From: Planctomycetota bacterium
GTDB taxonomy: Bacteria > Planctomycetota > Planctomycetia > Planctomycetales > Planctomycetaceae
Assembly: GCA_023429275.1 (NCBI GenBank)
Contig: JAEYWB010000420.1
Coordinates: 1 to 7,758, forward strand
Direction of reading: 5' to 3'
Length of the DNA stretch: 7,758 nucleotides
The notes under the pieces are model-generated. The model had not been told where the DNA came from, made no database searches, and saw nothing but the letters and a program-made list of their open reading frames with translations. Position 1 is the first letter of the stretch. Each line of letters opens with the position of its first letter. Positions 1 through 6,277 of the stretch are shown here, piece after piece. The position numbers were made by a program, and so were the translations under genes.

Positions 1-2
1 GG

Positions 3-623
3 TTCATGTTCCTCCTGATCGGAGCCCCTTTCGCGAACGACTTTGACCGGGCGATCGAAGCGCTCGGGATGATCACGGGGTTCTTCTCCCTTTGGTTCCT
101 CGGCATCGAGGCGGCGGTCATGGGAGCCCGGCTCTACCGCAGTGAGATCAAGGACCGCACGTGGGCGACGCTTTCGCTGTTGCCCCGGAGCGTTCCGCAG
201 ATCGCGTACGCCAAACTGGCGGGAGCGGCGATAGGCCTGCTGCCGGCGTTCCTCTTCCTGATTGCTGGAGGGATTCTCGGGCAGCGCGAGCTGTGGCAAG
301 AGTTCGTGCGGTTCCGCCTGGTGGATTTCCTCGCGATCTCGTTCTTTACAATGCAGGTCCTCACGGGGGTACAGCTCGCCATGCTGCTGTCGGTGGCGCT
401 CGATTTCGCGGCATGGCCGCTGGCGATCGCCATGGCGGGATTCGGAATGATCATCGAGACGATCGCGCTGGTTTCGTTCTTTGAAGGCTATCTGCGGATT
501 GGGGGGCGGCAGGGCGAAACGATGCTCTTCACCACAGGCCTCGTCATCGCCATGACCCTCTTCACGATCTTTCACATCCTGACCCTGGCCCGGCTCGATA
601 CGGCGCGGGCGTCCGAGGGTTAG
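3..623 (+). CDS. Multi-pass membrane protein, probable ABC-2 type transporter permease, C-terminal part (5' end outside window)
   Basis: The frame is open to the left edge, so the true start is probably outside the window; the first internal ATG is at 6. About 205 residues are visible. Counting from that Met, hydrophobic segments lie near 20-40, 68-88, 107-130, 134-160 and 173-196. Between the first two is a charged stretch, YRSEIKDRTWATLSLLPRS, followed by a gly/ala-rich helix beginning AKLAGAA. This matches the cytoplasmic loop plus helix typical of ABC-2 export permeases, where a Glu/Thr-containing loop precedes the 'LLP(R/V)S' segment and a 'K-L-x-G' helix. The substrate cannot be told, and no ATPase subunit is visible; it would be expected upstream. 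The gene ends in TAG, 103 bases before a strong hairpin terminator. The membrane-protein call is firm and the ABC-2 assignment moderate; another polytopic membrane protein is the alternative. Confidence 0.62.
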   Translation, partial: FMFLLIGAPFANDFDRAIEALGMITGFFSLWFLGIEAAVMGARLYRSEIKDRTWATLSLLPRSVPQIAYAKLAGAAIGLLPAFLFLIAGGILGQRELWQEFVRFRLVDFLAISFFTMQVLTGVQLAMLLSVALDFAAWPLAIAMAGFGMIIETIALVSFFEGYLRIGGRQGETMLFTTGLVIAMTLFTIFHILTLARLDTARASEG

Positions 624-726
624 CGTGGGTTGTAAGGATGCCCAATGAAGGACTCATCCTGTCCGGGGAGCCGGCGGGATGAGTTCTGTGCTCTTGTGCG
701 GCCCTCGAGAGAGGTTGTCCAGACAC

Positions 727-769
727 AAAGGGCTCGTCTCGCCAGGGAAACCTGCGGGACGAGCCCTTT
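727..769. terminator. Bidirectional intrinsic terminator between convergent genes
   Basis: A perfect 12-bp stem, AAAGGGCTCGTC (727-738) with GACGAGCCCTTT (758-769), continues inward through a T.G pair and two G/C pairs (739-741 with 755-757) and a one-base bulge (C742). It ends in CAGG-GAAA-CCTG (743-754), a 4-bp stem capped by a GNRA-type GAAA tetraloop. Each outer arm ends in three T residues on its own 3' side, so it can act for the rightward permease and the leftward serine hydrolase. The hydrolase stop codon (TAA on the minus strand, 768-770) shares two bases with the stem. Confidence 0.75.
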
Positions 770-1916
770 ACTGTCCGGCAGCCGCGATCGCGCTCGACAA
801 CCGCGCGAGCGCCCGGCCGCTCCGGTCGAGAGGAACGGATGTCAGCAGCACCGCCGCCAGGTCCGCCCGCAGGTCGCACCAGAAGAGAGTTCCTGTCGCT
901 CCCCAGTGTCCGAACGCCTCGGGGCCGACGAGGTCTCCGTAAGAGGCGGCATGAGTCGGCCACTGCAGACGCCACCCGAATCCCCATCCCCGGCACCGGC
1001 GGTCCGCCTCCGGGACGTCGGGATAGGACTCGATCTGATTCACGATGGAAGCCCGGACCGTTGCGGGCGCGAACGGCAGTTCCGGCGTCGCCTGTCCCGC
1101 GGTTCCGAGCAACATCACCCTGCAGAATCGAAGGAGGTCCGTGGGAGTCGAAAGCAGCCCTCCCCACGGAGCCCCGAGCGTCAGCCAGTAGCGGCTGTTC
1201 CAGTTCCAGTCGTCTCCGCCGCGCTGCTCCTCCGGGACGTCGATCCGGGGGACGCGCCGGATCGTCGGCTCCGCCCCGTCGAACCACTCCGGCGGCGCGC
1301 CGAGCGCCGTATCGAACATTCCGCAAGGCTCGAAGATCTCGGTCCGGAGGAAGTCGGGCAACGACCGGCCGGCGACGAGCTCGATAATCCGGGCCAGCAG
1401 CATGAATCCCATGCTCTGGTACTGCACCCCGCGGCCGGGCGGGAAGTCGAGCGGGACCTGACAGGCTCCTTCCAGAAACGCGGAAAGTGGAGCCTGGCGT
1501 CGTCGAAGGTCGAGGTTGTCCGGCAGCATGTCCGGAAGACCCGACGTGTGCGTCAGCAGATGCCGGACGGTCAGGAGCCTGCGTGAGCTGTCCGACCGGG
1601 GAAAGAAATCGGCCACCTTCTCGGTGAGGGAAAGGAGGCCGCGCTCGACAAGGAGCATCGCCCCCATCGCCACGACAGGCTTCGTCAGCGAAGCGACGAG
1701 AAAGATCGCATCCTTCCGCAGCGGCGTCGGATCGCGCGAGTCCTGGCGGCCGAAGTGAGCGGGGCCCATGGTCCGTCCGCCGCGAGCGACCTCCAGTGCC
1801 AGGCAACCGGTCTCTCTCTCGGCGAGCCCGGAGGCGAGCGTGAGCGCGGCGTTCCATCGGCGGCGATCGAAACCAGCGTCCTCCGGCGAGCAGGTCCTCA
1901 GCAGGTCATCAGCCAT
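768..1916 (-). CDS. Beta-lactamase-like serine hydrolase (class C / S12 fold, esterase or peptidase type)
   Basis: The 382-residue protein has the landmarks of the penicillin-binding/beta-lactamase-class-C family. These are an S-x-x-K nucleophile motif (Ser76-Leu-Thr-Lys79), the conserved LTHTSGLP stretch at 121-128, a Y-x-x motif at Tyr166-Gln-Ser168, GGLLSTPTDLLRF at 252-264, and HWGATG at 337-342 in place of the K-T-G box. The Asn of the usual Y-x-N is Ser here, as is seen in some esterase-like members. There is no signal peptide, so a cytoplasmic esterase or amidase is more likely than a periplasmic beta-lactamase; the substrate is unknown. The start at 1916 is preferred because AGGAG lies 11 bases upstream and MADDLLRTCSPEDAGFD resembles family N-termini. 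An ATG at 1964, overlapping the STAS stop as ATGA, would add 16 residues without a clear ribosome site. It lies downstream of the STAS gene and ends inside the terminator stem. Confidence 0.88.
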   Translation of the reverse strand: MADDLLRTCSPEDAGFDRRRWNAALTLASGLAERETGCLALEVARGGRTMGPAHFGRQDSRDPTPLRKDAIFLVASLTKPVVAMGAMLLVERGLLSLTEKVADFFPRSDSSRRLLTVRHLLTHTSGLPDMLPDNLDLRRRQAPLSAFLEGACQVPLDFPPGRGVQYQSMGFMLLARIIELVAGRSLPDFLRTEIFEPCGMFDTALGAPPEWFDGAEPTIRRVPRIDVPEEQRGGDDWNWNSRYWLTLGAPWGGLLSTPTDLLRFCRVMLLGTAGQATPELPFAPATVRASIVNQIESYPDVPEADRRCRGWGFGWRLQWPTHAASYGDLVGPEAFGHWGATGTLFWCDLRADLAAVLLTSVPLDRSGRALARLSSAIAAAGQ

Positions 1917-1927
1917 CAAACCCTGTT

Positions 1928-1932
1928 CTCCT
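1928..1932 (-). promoter_or_regulatory. Ribosome binding site favouring the internal start of the serine hydrolase
   Basis: On the minus strand AGGAG precedes the ATG at 1914-1916 by 11 bases. The alternative ATG at 1962-1964 has no comparable purine run, so this site decides the start chosen. Confidence 0.45.
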
Positions 1933-1960
1933 GAACTCGGCCGGCCGGTCCATTCCCTGT

Positions 1961-2314
1961 TCATTCCGGGCCATCGGGAGACTTCGTCCGGTCGACCTCG
2001 ACGACGTGAATCGGCATGACCCGGTCGAGGTGCGTGATCGCGAGCACCTCGCGAACGTCATCGGACGGGTTATACAGGTGGACCTCAACGCCCATCTGCC
2101 GGATCGACGAGAGGAGCCCCAGCAGGCCGCTGGGAATGAGACGCACCCCCGTGAGGTCGAAGGCCAGAACGCTGCAGTCGTGCCGCTTGAGGATGTCGAT
2201 GATCTCGGTCCGGCAGGCGGCGACATTGATCTCGTCGAGAATCTCCTCACCGCAGAAACCGACGACCGTGGTCTCCCCCGCGTCATAAATCTGGAGAACC
2301 GGTTGTTTGCCCAT
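1961..2314 (-). CDS. STAS-domain protein (anti-sigma factor antagonist-like)
   Basis: This 117-residue protein is a single STAS domain, about the usual length for SpoIIAA-like anti-anti-sigma factors. The core strand-turn-helix is visible as LAFDLTGVRLIPSGLLGLL (residues 50-68). The Ser of SGL (Ser62) aligns with the position phosphorylated in SpoIIAA-type proteins. The usual D-S-S-G context is I-P-S-G here, so the Asp and first Ser are lost. Family members bind or release anti-sigma kinases, or act in stressosome-like partner switching; no kinase or phosphatase partner is seen nearby. The ATG is preceded by a purine-rich stretch (GGGAGAGGGA, minus strand), which supports the start. The gene abuts the serine hydrolase downstream and may be overlapped by it (ATGA), which suggests one transcript. 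The partner and target are unknown. Confidence 0.85.
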   Translation of the reverse strand: MGKQPVLQIYDAGETTVVGFCGEEILDEINVAACRTEIIDILKRHDCSVLAFDLTGVRLIPSGLLGLLSSIRQMGVEVHLYNPSDDVREVLAITHLDRVMPIHVVEVDRTKSPDGPE

Positions 2315-2522
2315 ATCGTCCCTCTCCCGTCTGGAGACCCGGTGCCAAGCGCCGTCAGGGAAAGGTAGTCGGATTCATGGGGAGAGGAAAGAAAGGGGGG
2401 GAACGGATGGCCGGTCCAAGCCCCGCGATGGCGGCCGGGGATCGACCTCCGTGCGGGAGGGCGGCCCGCCTGTCCCGGCTTTCCTTCCTGTGCGGGGTGT
2501 TCGGGCGAGATCGGCCCTGGAA

Positions 2523-2544
2523 TGGAGCAACCAATCTTGCTCCA
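2523..2544. repeat. Perfect hairpin
   Basis: TGGAGCAA (2523-2530) is the exact reverse complement of TTGCTCCA (2537-2544) across a 6-base loop. No T-run follows on either strand, so a terminator role is not evident. It lies about 210 bases upstream of the STAS start. Confidence 0.5.
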
Positions 2545-2651
2545 GCGAGTCCGTCGAGCTTTGGAAGGGAAGACCGGGCAGGACTGGCTGGAGCACAGCA
2601 TCCCCGGGGGCGCCGTGGCCCTGGTCCTGCTGGCGGCAGCGGGGAACTCGA

Positions 2652-2779
2652 GTGCTTTGGCACAGCTAGGATTTGGGGGTCGTTCGACTAGCCGGAACGC
2701 GCTAGCGTCCGGTTCGAACCGGGGGCTAGCGCCCGCCGGCCAATGGACGCAACCCAAAATCCTTGGTGTGACAAAGCAC
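2652..2779. repeat. Long composite imperfect palindrome (possible MITE- or REP-like element)
   Basis: The two halves pair almost end to end. GTGCTTTG (2652-2659) pairs with CAAAGCAC (2772-2779). The 17 bases 2661-2677 pair with 2753-2770, with two mismatches and one bulged A. 2681-2686 pairs with 2744-2749, including G.T pairs. GCCGG (2691-2695) pairs with CCGGC (2736-2740), GCGCTAGC (2699-2706) with GCTAGCGC (2725-2732), and CCGGT (2709-2713) with ACCGG (2718-2722) around a TCGA loop. A smaller alternative hairpin (2762-2783), followed by ATTTT on the minus strand, could terminate hemQ transcripts. Size and symmetry suit a non-autonomous mobile palindrome or REP doublet; a structured RNA or terminator is the alternative. 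Copy number is unknown from one window. Confidence 0.7.
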
Positions 2780-2902
2780 CAGGACATCGGACGAGCCTGT
2801 AGTTCGCCGCCGTCGAGGCATCTTCCACAGAGCACACGACACCGGGGCAACAGGGCTCGGCAGCTCGGGATGAACTGTCCCAAGCGGCCGATGCGATTCC
2901 CT

Positions 2903-3748
2903 CTACTCTGTCAGCCGAAGGTGCTTGAGCAGGTCCGCCGCGGAGAGAATGTATCCGATGTAGAACGGACCGAACGCCGCATACCGGGCCGAGGCCTGGT
3001 CAAACCGCATCGTGTAGACGATCTCCTTGATGTACTCGGGGGTCCGGCTCCAGAGAGTGACTCCCCATTCCCAGTCGTCGAAGCCGGTTGAGGCGGTGAT
3101 GAGCTGGCTCACCTTGCCGGCGAACTTGATCCCCGACGTCGCGTGTTCCGCCATCAGGGCGGAGCGGACGCTGAACGGCTCCGTGTACCAGTTGGCCTGG
3201 GGGTCACGGATCTTGTTCATCGGGTAAAAGCAGATCACCGGGAAGTTCGGGAAGTCCGGGTAGAGACGCTGCTGATTCATCATCGGCAGCCGCTGCTCGT
3301 ACGCCTTGATCTTGGCGGCGTAGGCCGCGTCATCCGGCGAACCCCCGTCGAGCTTCAGCCGCTCGGCATACTGCTCCACGGTCGGGACGTATTCCGAGAC
3401 TTCGGTGATCGACACGAACGAGTAGGTCGGCTGAAGCGCCGTTCCCAGCCGCGAGGCCCGCAGGGCCTGGTGCACGGCGTCGATCTTGAGCGGATCGGCG
3501 TCGAGCATCATCAGCCCCAGGTCCGCCCGGTTCCCCGACACCGCAAACGACTGCAGCCTCGCGGGAGCCCCTTCGCGCTCGGGGGTCAGGATCTCCTCGA
3601 CTTCGCGAAGCCCCTGCAGCCGCGCGTCCCGATCGAGTGCCACCCAGGCCTGCGGGTCGACACGGTAGTAGGAGTGGAGGCAGTGCCATCCCTGGGCCAT
3701 CTTGATCGTCGGTTCGGGAAGGGGAGCGGCGTGGGAGGGAGGGCGCAC
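2903..3748 (-). CDS. hemQ: Coproheme decarboxylase HemQ/ChdC (chlorite dismutase family)
   Basis: This enzyme performs the last step of the coproporphyrin-dependent heme pathway, oxidative decarboxylation of coproheme to heme b using peroxide. The 281 residues match the family closely. Every key residue of Staphylococcus aureus HemQ is found with one constant offset of 30: Tyr145 to Tyr175 and Lys149 to Lys179 (in CFYPMNKIR), axial His172 to His202 (in MAEHATSG), Gln185 to Gln215, Arg218 to Arg248 and Ser223 to Ser253. The motif DDWEWGVTL is at 224-232 and FGPFYIG at 259-265. The protein is somewhat longer than Firmicute enzymes, with a proline-rich N-terminus and an insert around 133-165. 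It should be cytosolic. No good ribosome site precedes the ATG at 3748; a GTG directly upstream or Met17 are alternatives. No other heme gene is adjacent. Confidence 0.95.
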   Translation of the reverse strand: MRPPSHAAPLPEPTIKMAQGWHCLHSYYRVDPQAWVALDRDARLQGLREVEEILTPEREGAPARLQSFAVSGNRADLGLMMLDADPLKIDAVHQALRASRLGTALQPTYSFVSITEVSEYVPTVEQYAERLKLDGGSPDDAAYAAKIKAYEQRLPMMNQQRLYPDFPNFPVICFYPMNKIRDPQANWYTEPFSVRSALMAEHATSGIKFAGKVSQLITASTGFDDWEWGVTLWSRTPEYIKEIVYTMRFDQASARYAAFGPFYIGYILSAADLLKHLRLTE

Positions 3749-3798
3749 AGCAGACTCGAATAGGGAGGTGTGAAGTCGAAATCGGACGGGAGCGATCG

Positions 3799-3822
3799 CG
3801 AGCGAGACGGAACTCTCGCTCG
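3799..3822 (-). repeat. Hairpin in the presumed hemQ leader
   Basis: CGAGCGAGA (3799-3807) pairs perfectly with TCTCGCTCG (3814-3822) across a 6-base loop, about 50 bases upstream of the hemQ ATG. No U-run follows, so attenuation is not obvious. It could be an operator or an RNA structure. Confidence 0.4.
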
Positions 3823-4080
3823 TTCCTGGTGAAGACTTCGCAGTCGCCGGCGGAGATCGCCGCGGCAGACCGTTTTTCGAAGTGTCCAGAGGAGCAAACC
3901 CCCGGCTCCGATGAAAGTATGGCGACCCTGCCCGCCTGCATCAAACCGTGCCGTCAGTACGGGGAAGCAAGGAACTGGCGGGGGGAGAACTCGTTTCCGC
4001 TGCGGCCAGCCGGGGAGAATCGGCGATGGGGCTTTCCCTTCGGATCCCCGACCCGCGAGGCACACTCGGGCGGAATCCTC

Positions 4081-4086
4081 TAAAAT
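4081..4086 (+). promoter_or_regulatory. Candidate -10 element for the beta-propeller gene
   Basis: TAAAAT stands out in otherwise GC-rich DNA, 32 bases before the chosen ATG. No recognisable TTGACA-like -35 lies 16-18 bases upstream, so this rests on the -10 alone. Confidence 0.28.
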
Positions 4087-4107
4087 CGACCGGGGCGAAT
4101 CGACAAC

Positions 4108-4112
4108 AGGAG
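4108..4112 (+). promoter_or_regulatory. Ribosome binding site selecting among three tandem ATGs
   Basis: AGGAG ends immediately before ATG-ATG-ATG (4113-4121). Only the third ATG (4119) has a normal 6-base spacing, so it is taken as the start. Confidence 0.6.
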
Positions 4113-4118
4113 ATGATG

Positions 4119-5447
4119 ATGCCGTACTGGTCGTGGATCGCACTTGTGGCAGGGATTGTCGGATGGTGTCTGCCGGCTGCCGCCCACGACTGGCCGCAAT
4201 GGCGAGGGGCAGGCCGCGACGGGGAGTGGAAAGAGACCGGGATCGTCGAAGCGATTCCCAAGTCCGGTCTCAAGGTCCTGTGGCGGGTTCCGGTCGGCGG
4301 CGGGTATTCGGGCCCCGCGGTTGTCGGGGACCGGGTCTACCTCACCGACTATCAGAAGTCGTCCGGGACGATCACGAACAACCCGGGGGGCCGGGATGAA
4401 CTGACCGGGCAGGAACGGGTCCTCTGCCTCGACGCCCGGACCGGCGATGTTGTCTGGCAGCACGCCTACGACCGTCCCTACAAGCTCTCTTATCCTTCCG
4501 GCCCGCGGGCGACGCCGACCGTCTTTGACGGCCTCGTTTACGCCCTCGGGGCCGACGGGAACCTGTGGTGCCTCGATGCCGGCAAGGGGGATGTCGTCTG
4601 GTCGAAGGACTTCGTCAAGGACTACTCGGCCCCTGTCCCGATCTGGGGATTCAGCGGTCATCCGCTCGTCGACGGCTCGAAGCTGATCTGCCTCGTCGGA
4701 GGGAAGGGGAGTGTTGCGGTCGCTTTCGACCGGAAGACCGGCAGCGAACTCTGGCGGGCGATCTCCGCCTCGGAGTCGGGATACGCTCCCCCGACGATCA
4801 TCGAAGCGGCCGGCACGCGGCAGCTCCTGATCTGGGACGCCGACAAACTGAACTCCCTGAACCCGGAGTCGGGCGAGGTCTACTGGTCGCAAGACCTCAA
4901 ACCGGGGTACGGGATGTCGATCATGGCTCCCCAGAAGGATGGGGACCTGCTCTTCGCGAGCGGTATCGGAAACGTCGGCGCGGTCTTCCGGCTCAGCCAG
5001 GACAAGCCGGGGGCCGAGGTCGTGTGGCGCGGCGATTCGAGCAAGGGAGTCTATGCCGCCAACATGACCCCCTACATTGAGGACGGGACGGTCTACGGCG
5101 TCGACTGCCAGCAGGGGATTTTCCGGGGAGTCCGCCTCGCGGATGGCAAGCGTCTCTGGCAGAGTCTCGCCCCGACGACGGGCGGTCCGCGCGGTGCCTC
5201 CCACGGAACCGCATTCCTGGTGCGGCACAAGCCCGACTACTTCCTCTTCGGCGAAACCGGCGATCTCATCCAGGCCAGGCTCTCGCCCGAGGGGTACACG
5301 GAGATCGGCCGCTTCCACGTCCTCGAACCAACCCAGGAGGTCTTCGGCCGGCAGGTGGTCTGGTCTCATCCCGCGTTCGCCAACCGTTGCGTCTACGCGA
5401 GGAACGATAAGGAACTCGTCTGCGTCTCGCTTGCGGCGGAGAAGTAA
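4119..5447 (+). CDS. Secreted PQQ-like beta-propeller repeat protein
   Basis: The 442-residue protein starts with a hydrophobic signal peptide (about 1-22, ending LPAAA before HDWPQ), so it is probably exported. The mature N-terminus carries DWPQWRG (24-30), the signature of a large planctomycete group of PQQ-like WD/quinoprotein-fold proteins. At least five propeller-blade motifs of the x-D-x-x-T/S-G-x-x-x-W type are visible: LDARTGDVVW, LDAGKGDVVW, FDRKTGSELW, LNPESGEVYW and VRLADGKRLW. The fold resembles PQQ-dependent dehydrogenases and BamB, but no quinone-binding or catalytic residues were identified, so an enzyme role is not claimed; scaffolding or sugar/polymer binding is as likely. 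The upstream in-frame extension to 3948 is Arg/Gly-rich and non-coding in character. The gene stands alone between a divergent neighbour and a repeat-containing spacer. Confidence 0.88.
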   Translation: MPYWSWIALVAGIVGWCLPAAAHDWPQWRGAGRDGEWKETGIVEAIPKSGLKVLWRVPVGGGYSGPAVVGDRVYLTDYQKSSGTITNNPGGRDELTGQERVLCLDARTGDVVWQHAYDRPYKLSYPSGPRATPTVFDGLVYALGADGNLWCLDAGKGDVVWSKDFVKDYSAPVPIWGFSGHPLVDGSKLICLVGGKGSVAVAFDRKTGSELWRAISASESGYAPPTIIEAAGTRQLLIWDADKLNSLNPESGEVYWSQDLKPGYGMSIMAPQKDGDLLFASGIGNVGAVFRLSQDKPGAEVVWRGDSSKGVYAANMTPYIEDGTVYGVDCQQGIFRGVRLADGKRLWQSLAPTTGGPRGASHGTAFLVRHKPDYFLFGETGDLIQARLSPEGYTEIGRFHVLEPTQEVFGRQVVWSHPAFANRCVYARNDKELVCVSLAAEK

Positions 5448-5464
5448 AGAGGGCGAAGAATCGA

Positions 5465-5535
5465 GTGTCAGGTATCAAGTCTCAGGAAGAGCAGGTCTCA
5501 GGCCGTAGTGAAACTTGATACCTGATCCTTGATAC
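5465..5535. repeat. Opposed heptanucleotide repeats forming an inverted repeat
   Basis: On the plus strand three contiguous heptads (GTGTCAG, GTATCAA, GTCTCAG; 5465-5485) are followed by a further GTCTCAG (5495-5501). On the minus strand four contiguous heptads (GTATCAA, GGATCAG, GTATCAA, GTTTCAC) fill 5535 down to 5508. The consensus is roughly GTNTCAR. Because the two sets face each other, 5468-5480 and 5513-5525 form a perfect 13-bp inverted repeat with a 32-base loop. It lies 17 bases after the beta-propeller stop codon and may also act as its terminator. Confidence 0.65.
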
Positions 5536-5601
5536 TTTCTTCTTCCAGCCCGCCACGGCGCGAACGTTGCGCCGCGGTGCGGAAGGGGAGACCGGACCCG
5601 C

Positions 5602-6192
5602 GTGAGCACTTCGCGAGACATCGGACGACACGCGAAAGGGACGAGTGCCGCGGCCCGTCGTTTCTTCGTGCTGGCCATCGGAGTGCTTGCGATCGCACTC
5701 GCGACCGGAACGGGGCTCGCGGCGCTGTTCGGGCGACGGGTGATCGTCACCGAGGACGGAATGCGGTTCCCGCCGGCGTTCTTCGGCAGCTCGCTCCTCC
5801 TCGCCGGATGCAGCCTTACGTTGCACCGGGCGGTTTCCTTCGTGCGGATCGAAAAGCAGCGCGAGTTCCGCCGCTGGCTGCTGACGGCCCTCGGCCTCGG
5901 CGCCGCGTTCATGGGGACGCAGACCTACGCCCTGTGGGCGATGCTTCCCGGCGCGCGTTCGGCGGACGAGGCATCGCTCGGCATTACCACGTTCGTGATC
6001 ATGCTCGCGGCGCTGCATGCCATCCACTTCACGGTGGCGGTCCTGTTCGTCGTCCTGATCACGGTGCGGACATACTCGGACCGCTACGACCACGAGTACT
6101 TCTGGGGAGTCCGGTTCTGTGCCTGGTTCTGGCACTTCCTTGGGATCGTGTGGTGCGCGATCCTGGCGGTCACCGCGATTGCCGTCGCCTGA
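5602..6192 (+). CDS. Cytochrome c oxidase subunit III-like membrane protein (heme-copper oxidase)
   Basis: The 196-residue protein begins at a GTG 11 bases after a purine-rich site (GGAAGGGGAG, 5581-5590). Five hydrophobic segments are seen near 20-43, 57-76, 91-113, 126-156 and 171-195. COX III family marks are FFGSSLLLAGCSL (60-72), RRWLLTALGLGAAF (90-103), ALHAIHF with two histidines (137-143) and WFWHFLGIVW (175-184), the last matching the family's Y-W-H-F-V-D-x-V-W signature. Two usual residues differ: the Glu of Q-x-x-E-W is Ala110, and the Asp of H-F-V-D is Gly181. Subunit III does not bind the redox metals; it stabilises the proton-pumping core. No subunit I, II or IV gene is nearby, so this is an orphan copy. 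A nitric oxide reductase NorE-like protein of the same superfamily is the alternative. Confidence 0.82.
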   Translation: MSTSRDIGRHAKGTSAAARRFFVLAIGVLAIALATGTGLAALFGRRVIVTEDGMRFPPAFFGSSLLLAGCSLTLHRAVSFVRIEKQREFRRWLLTALGLGAAFMGTQTYALWAMLPGARSADEASLGITTFVIMLAALHAIHFTVAVLFVVLITVRTYSDRYDHEYFWGVRFCAWFWHFLGIVWCAILAVTAIAVA

Positions 6193-6277
6193 GAGAGAGG
6201 GGACGTGGAAGATGCGGCCGGGCCTCGGTGGGCCGACAGCTGACGATGGCGACGGAGTCCCTGTGGGGACCGTCGGG

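Larger units (their letters stand above)
2315..2902. other. 588-base gene-free spacer between the STAS gene and hemQ
   Basis: No convincing protein gene was found here. Rightward frames run on into the antisense of hemQ and leftward frames are Arg/Pro-rich. The stretch contains a perfect 8-bp hairpin at 2523-2544 and a 128-base palindromic element at 2652-2779. The promoter for the STAS gene should lie in its left half, but no clear -35/-10 pair was recognised. Confidence 0.6.
3749..4118. other. 370-base divergent spacer between hemQ (-) and the beta-propeller gene (+)
   Basis: No gene is supported here. It must hold both divergent promoters. It contains a 9-bp hairpin at 3799-3822 in the presumed hemQ leader and a possible -10 element at 4081-4086 for the rightward gene. 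Confidence 0.55.

Noticed and set aside
645..1586. 313-residue rightward reading frame
   Set aside because: It lies antisense to the serine hydrolase, is Arg/Pro/Ser-rich, and has no recognisable motif; typical high-GC shadow.
562..1857. 431-residue leftward reading frame overlapping the serine hydrolase
   Set aside because: It is an alternative frame of the same strand, very rich in Arg, Pro and Gly with no domain signal. The hydrolase frame carries clear catalytic motifs.
2699..2732. GGTTCGAACC, resembling a tRNA T-arm
   Set aside because: No acceptor, D- or anticodon arm fits around it; it is the tip of the long palindrome.
2652..2779. Integron attC site
   Set aside because: The size and imperfect palindrome are suggestive, but the terminal RYYYAAC/GTTRRRY core sites are missing and no integrase is present.
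2522..3091. 189-residue rightward reading frame starting MEQPILLQRVRRALEG
   Set aside because: The first 45 or so residues look somewhat protein-like, but the frame runs through the long palindrome and into the antisense of hemQ, and no ribosome site precedes it. A decayed gene remnant is possible but cannot be supported.
4080..5369. 429-residue leftward reading frame opposite the beta-propeller gene
   Set aside because: It is antisense to a gene with a signal peptide and repeated blade motifs, and its own sequence shows no family features.
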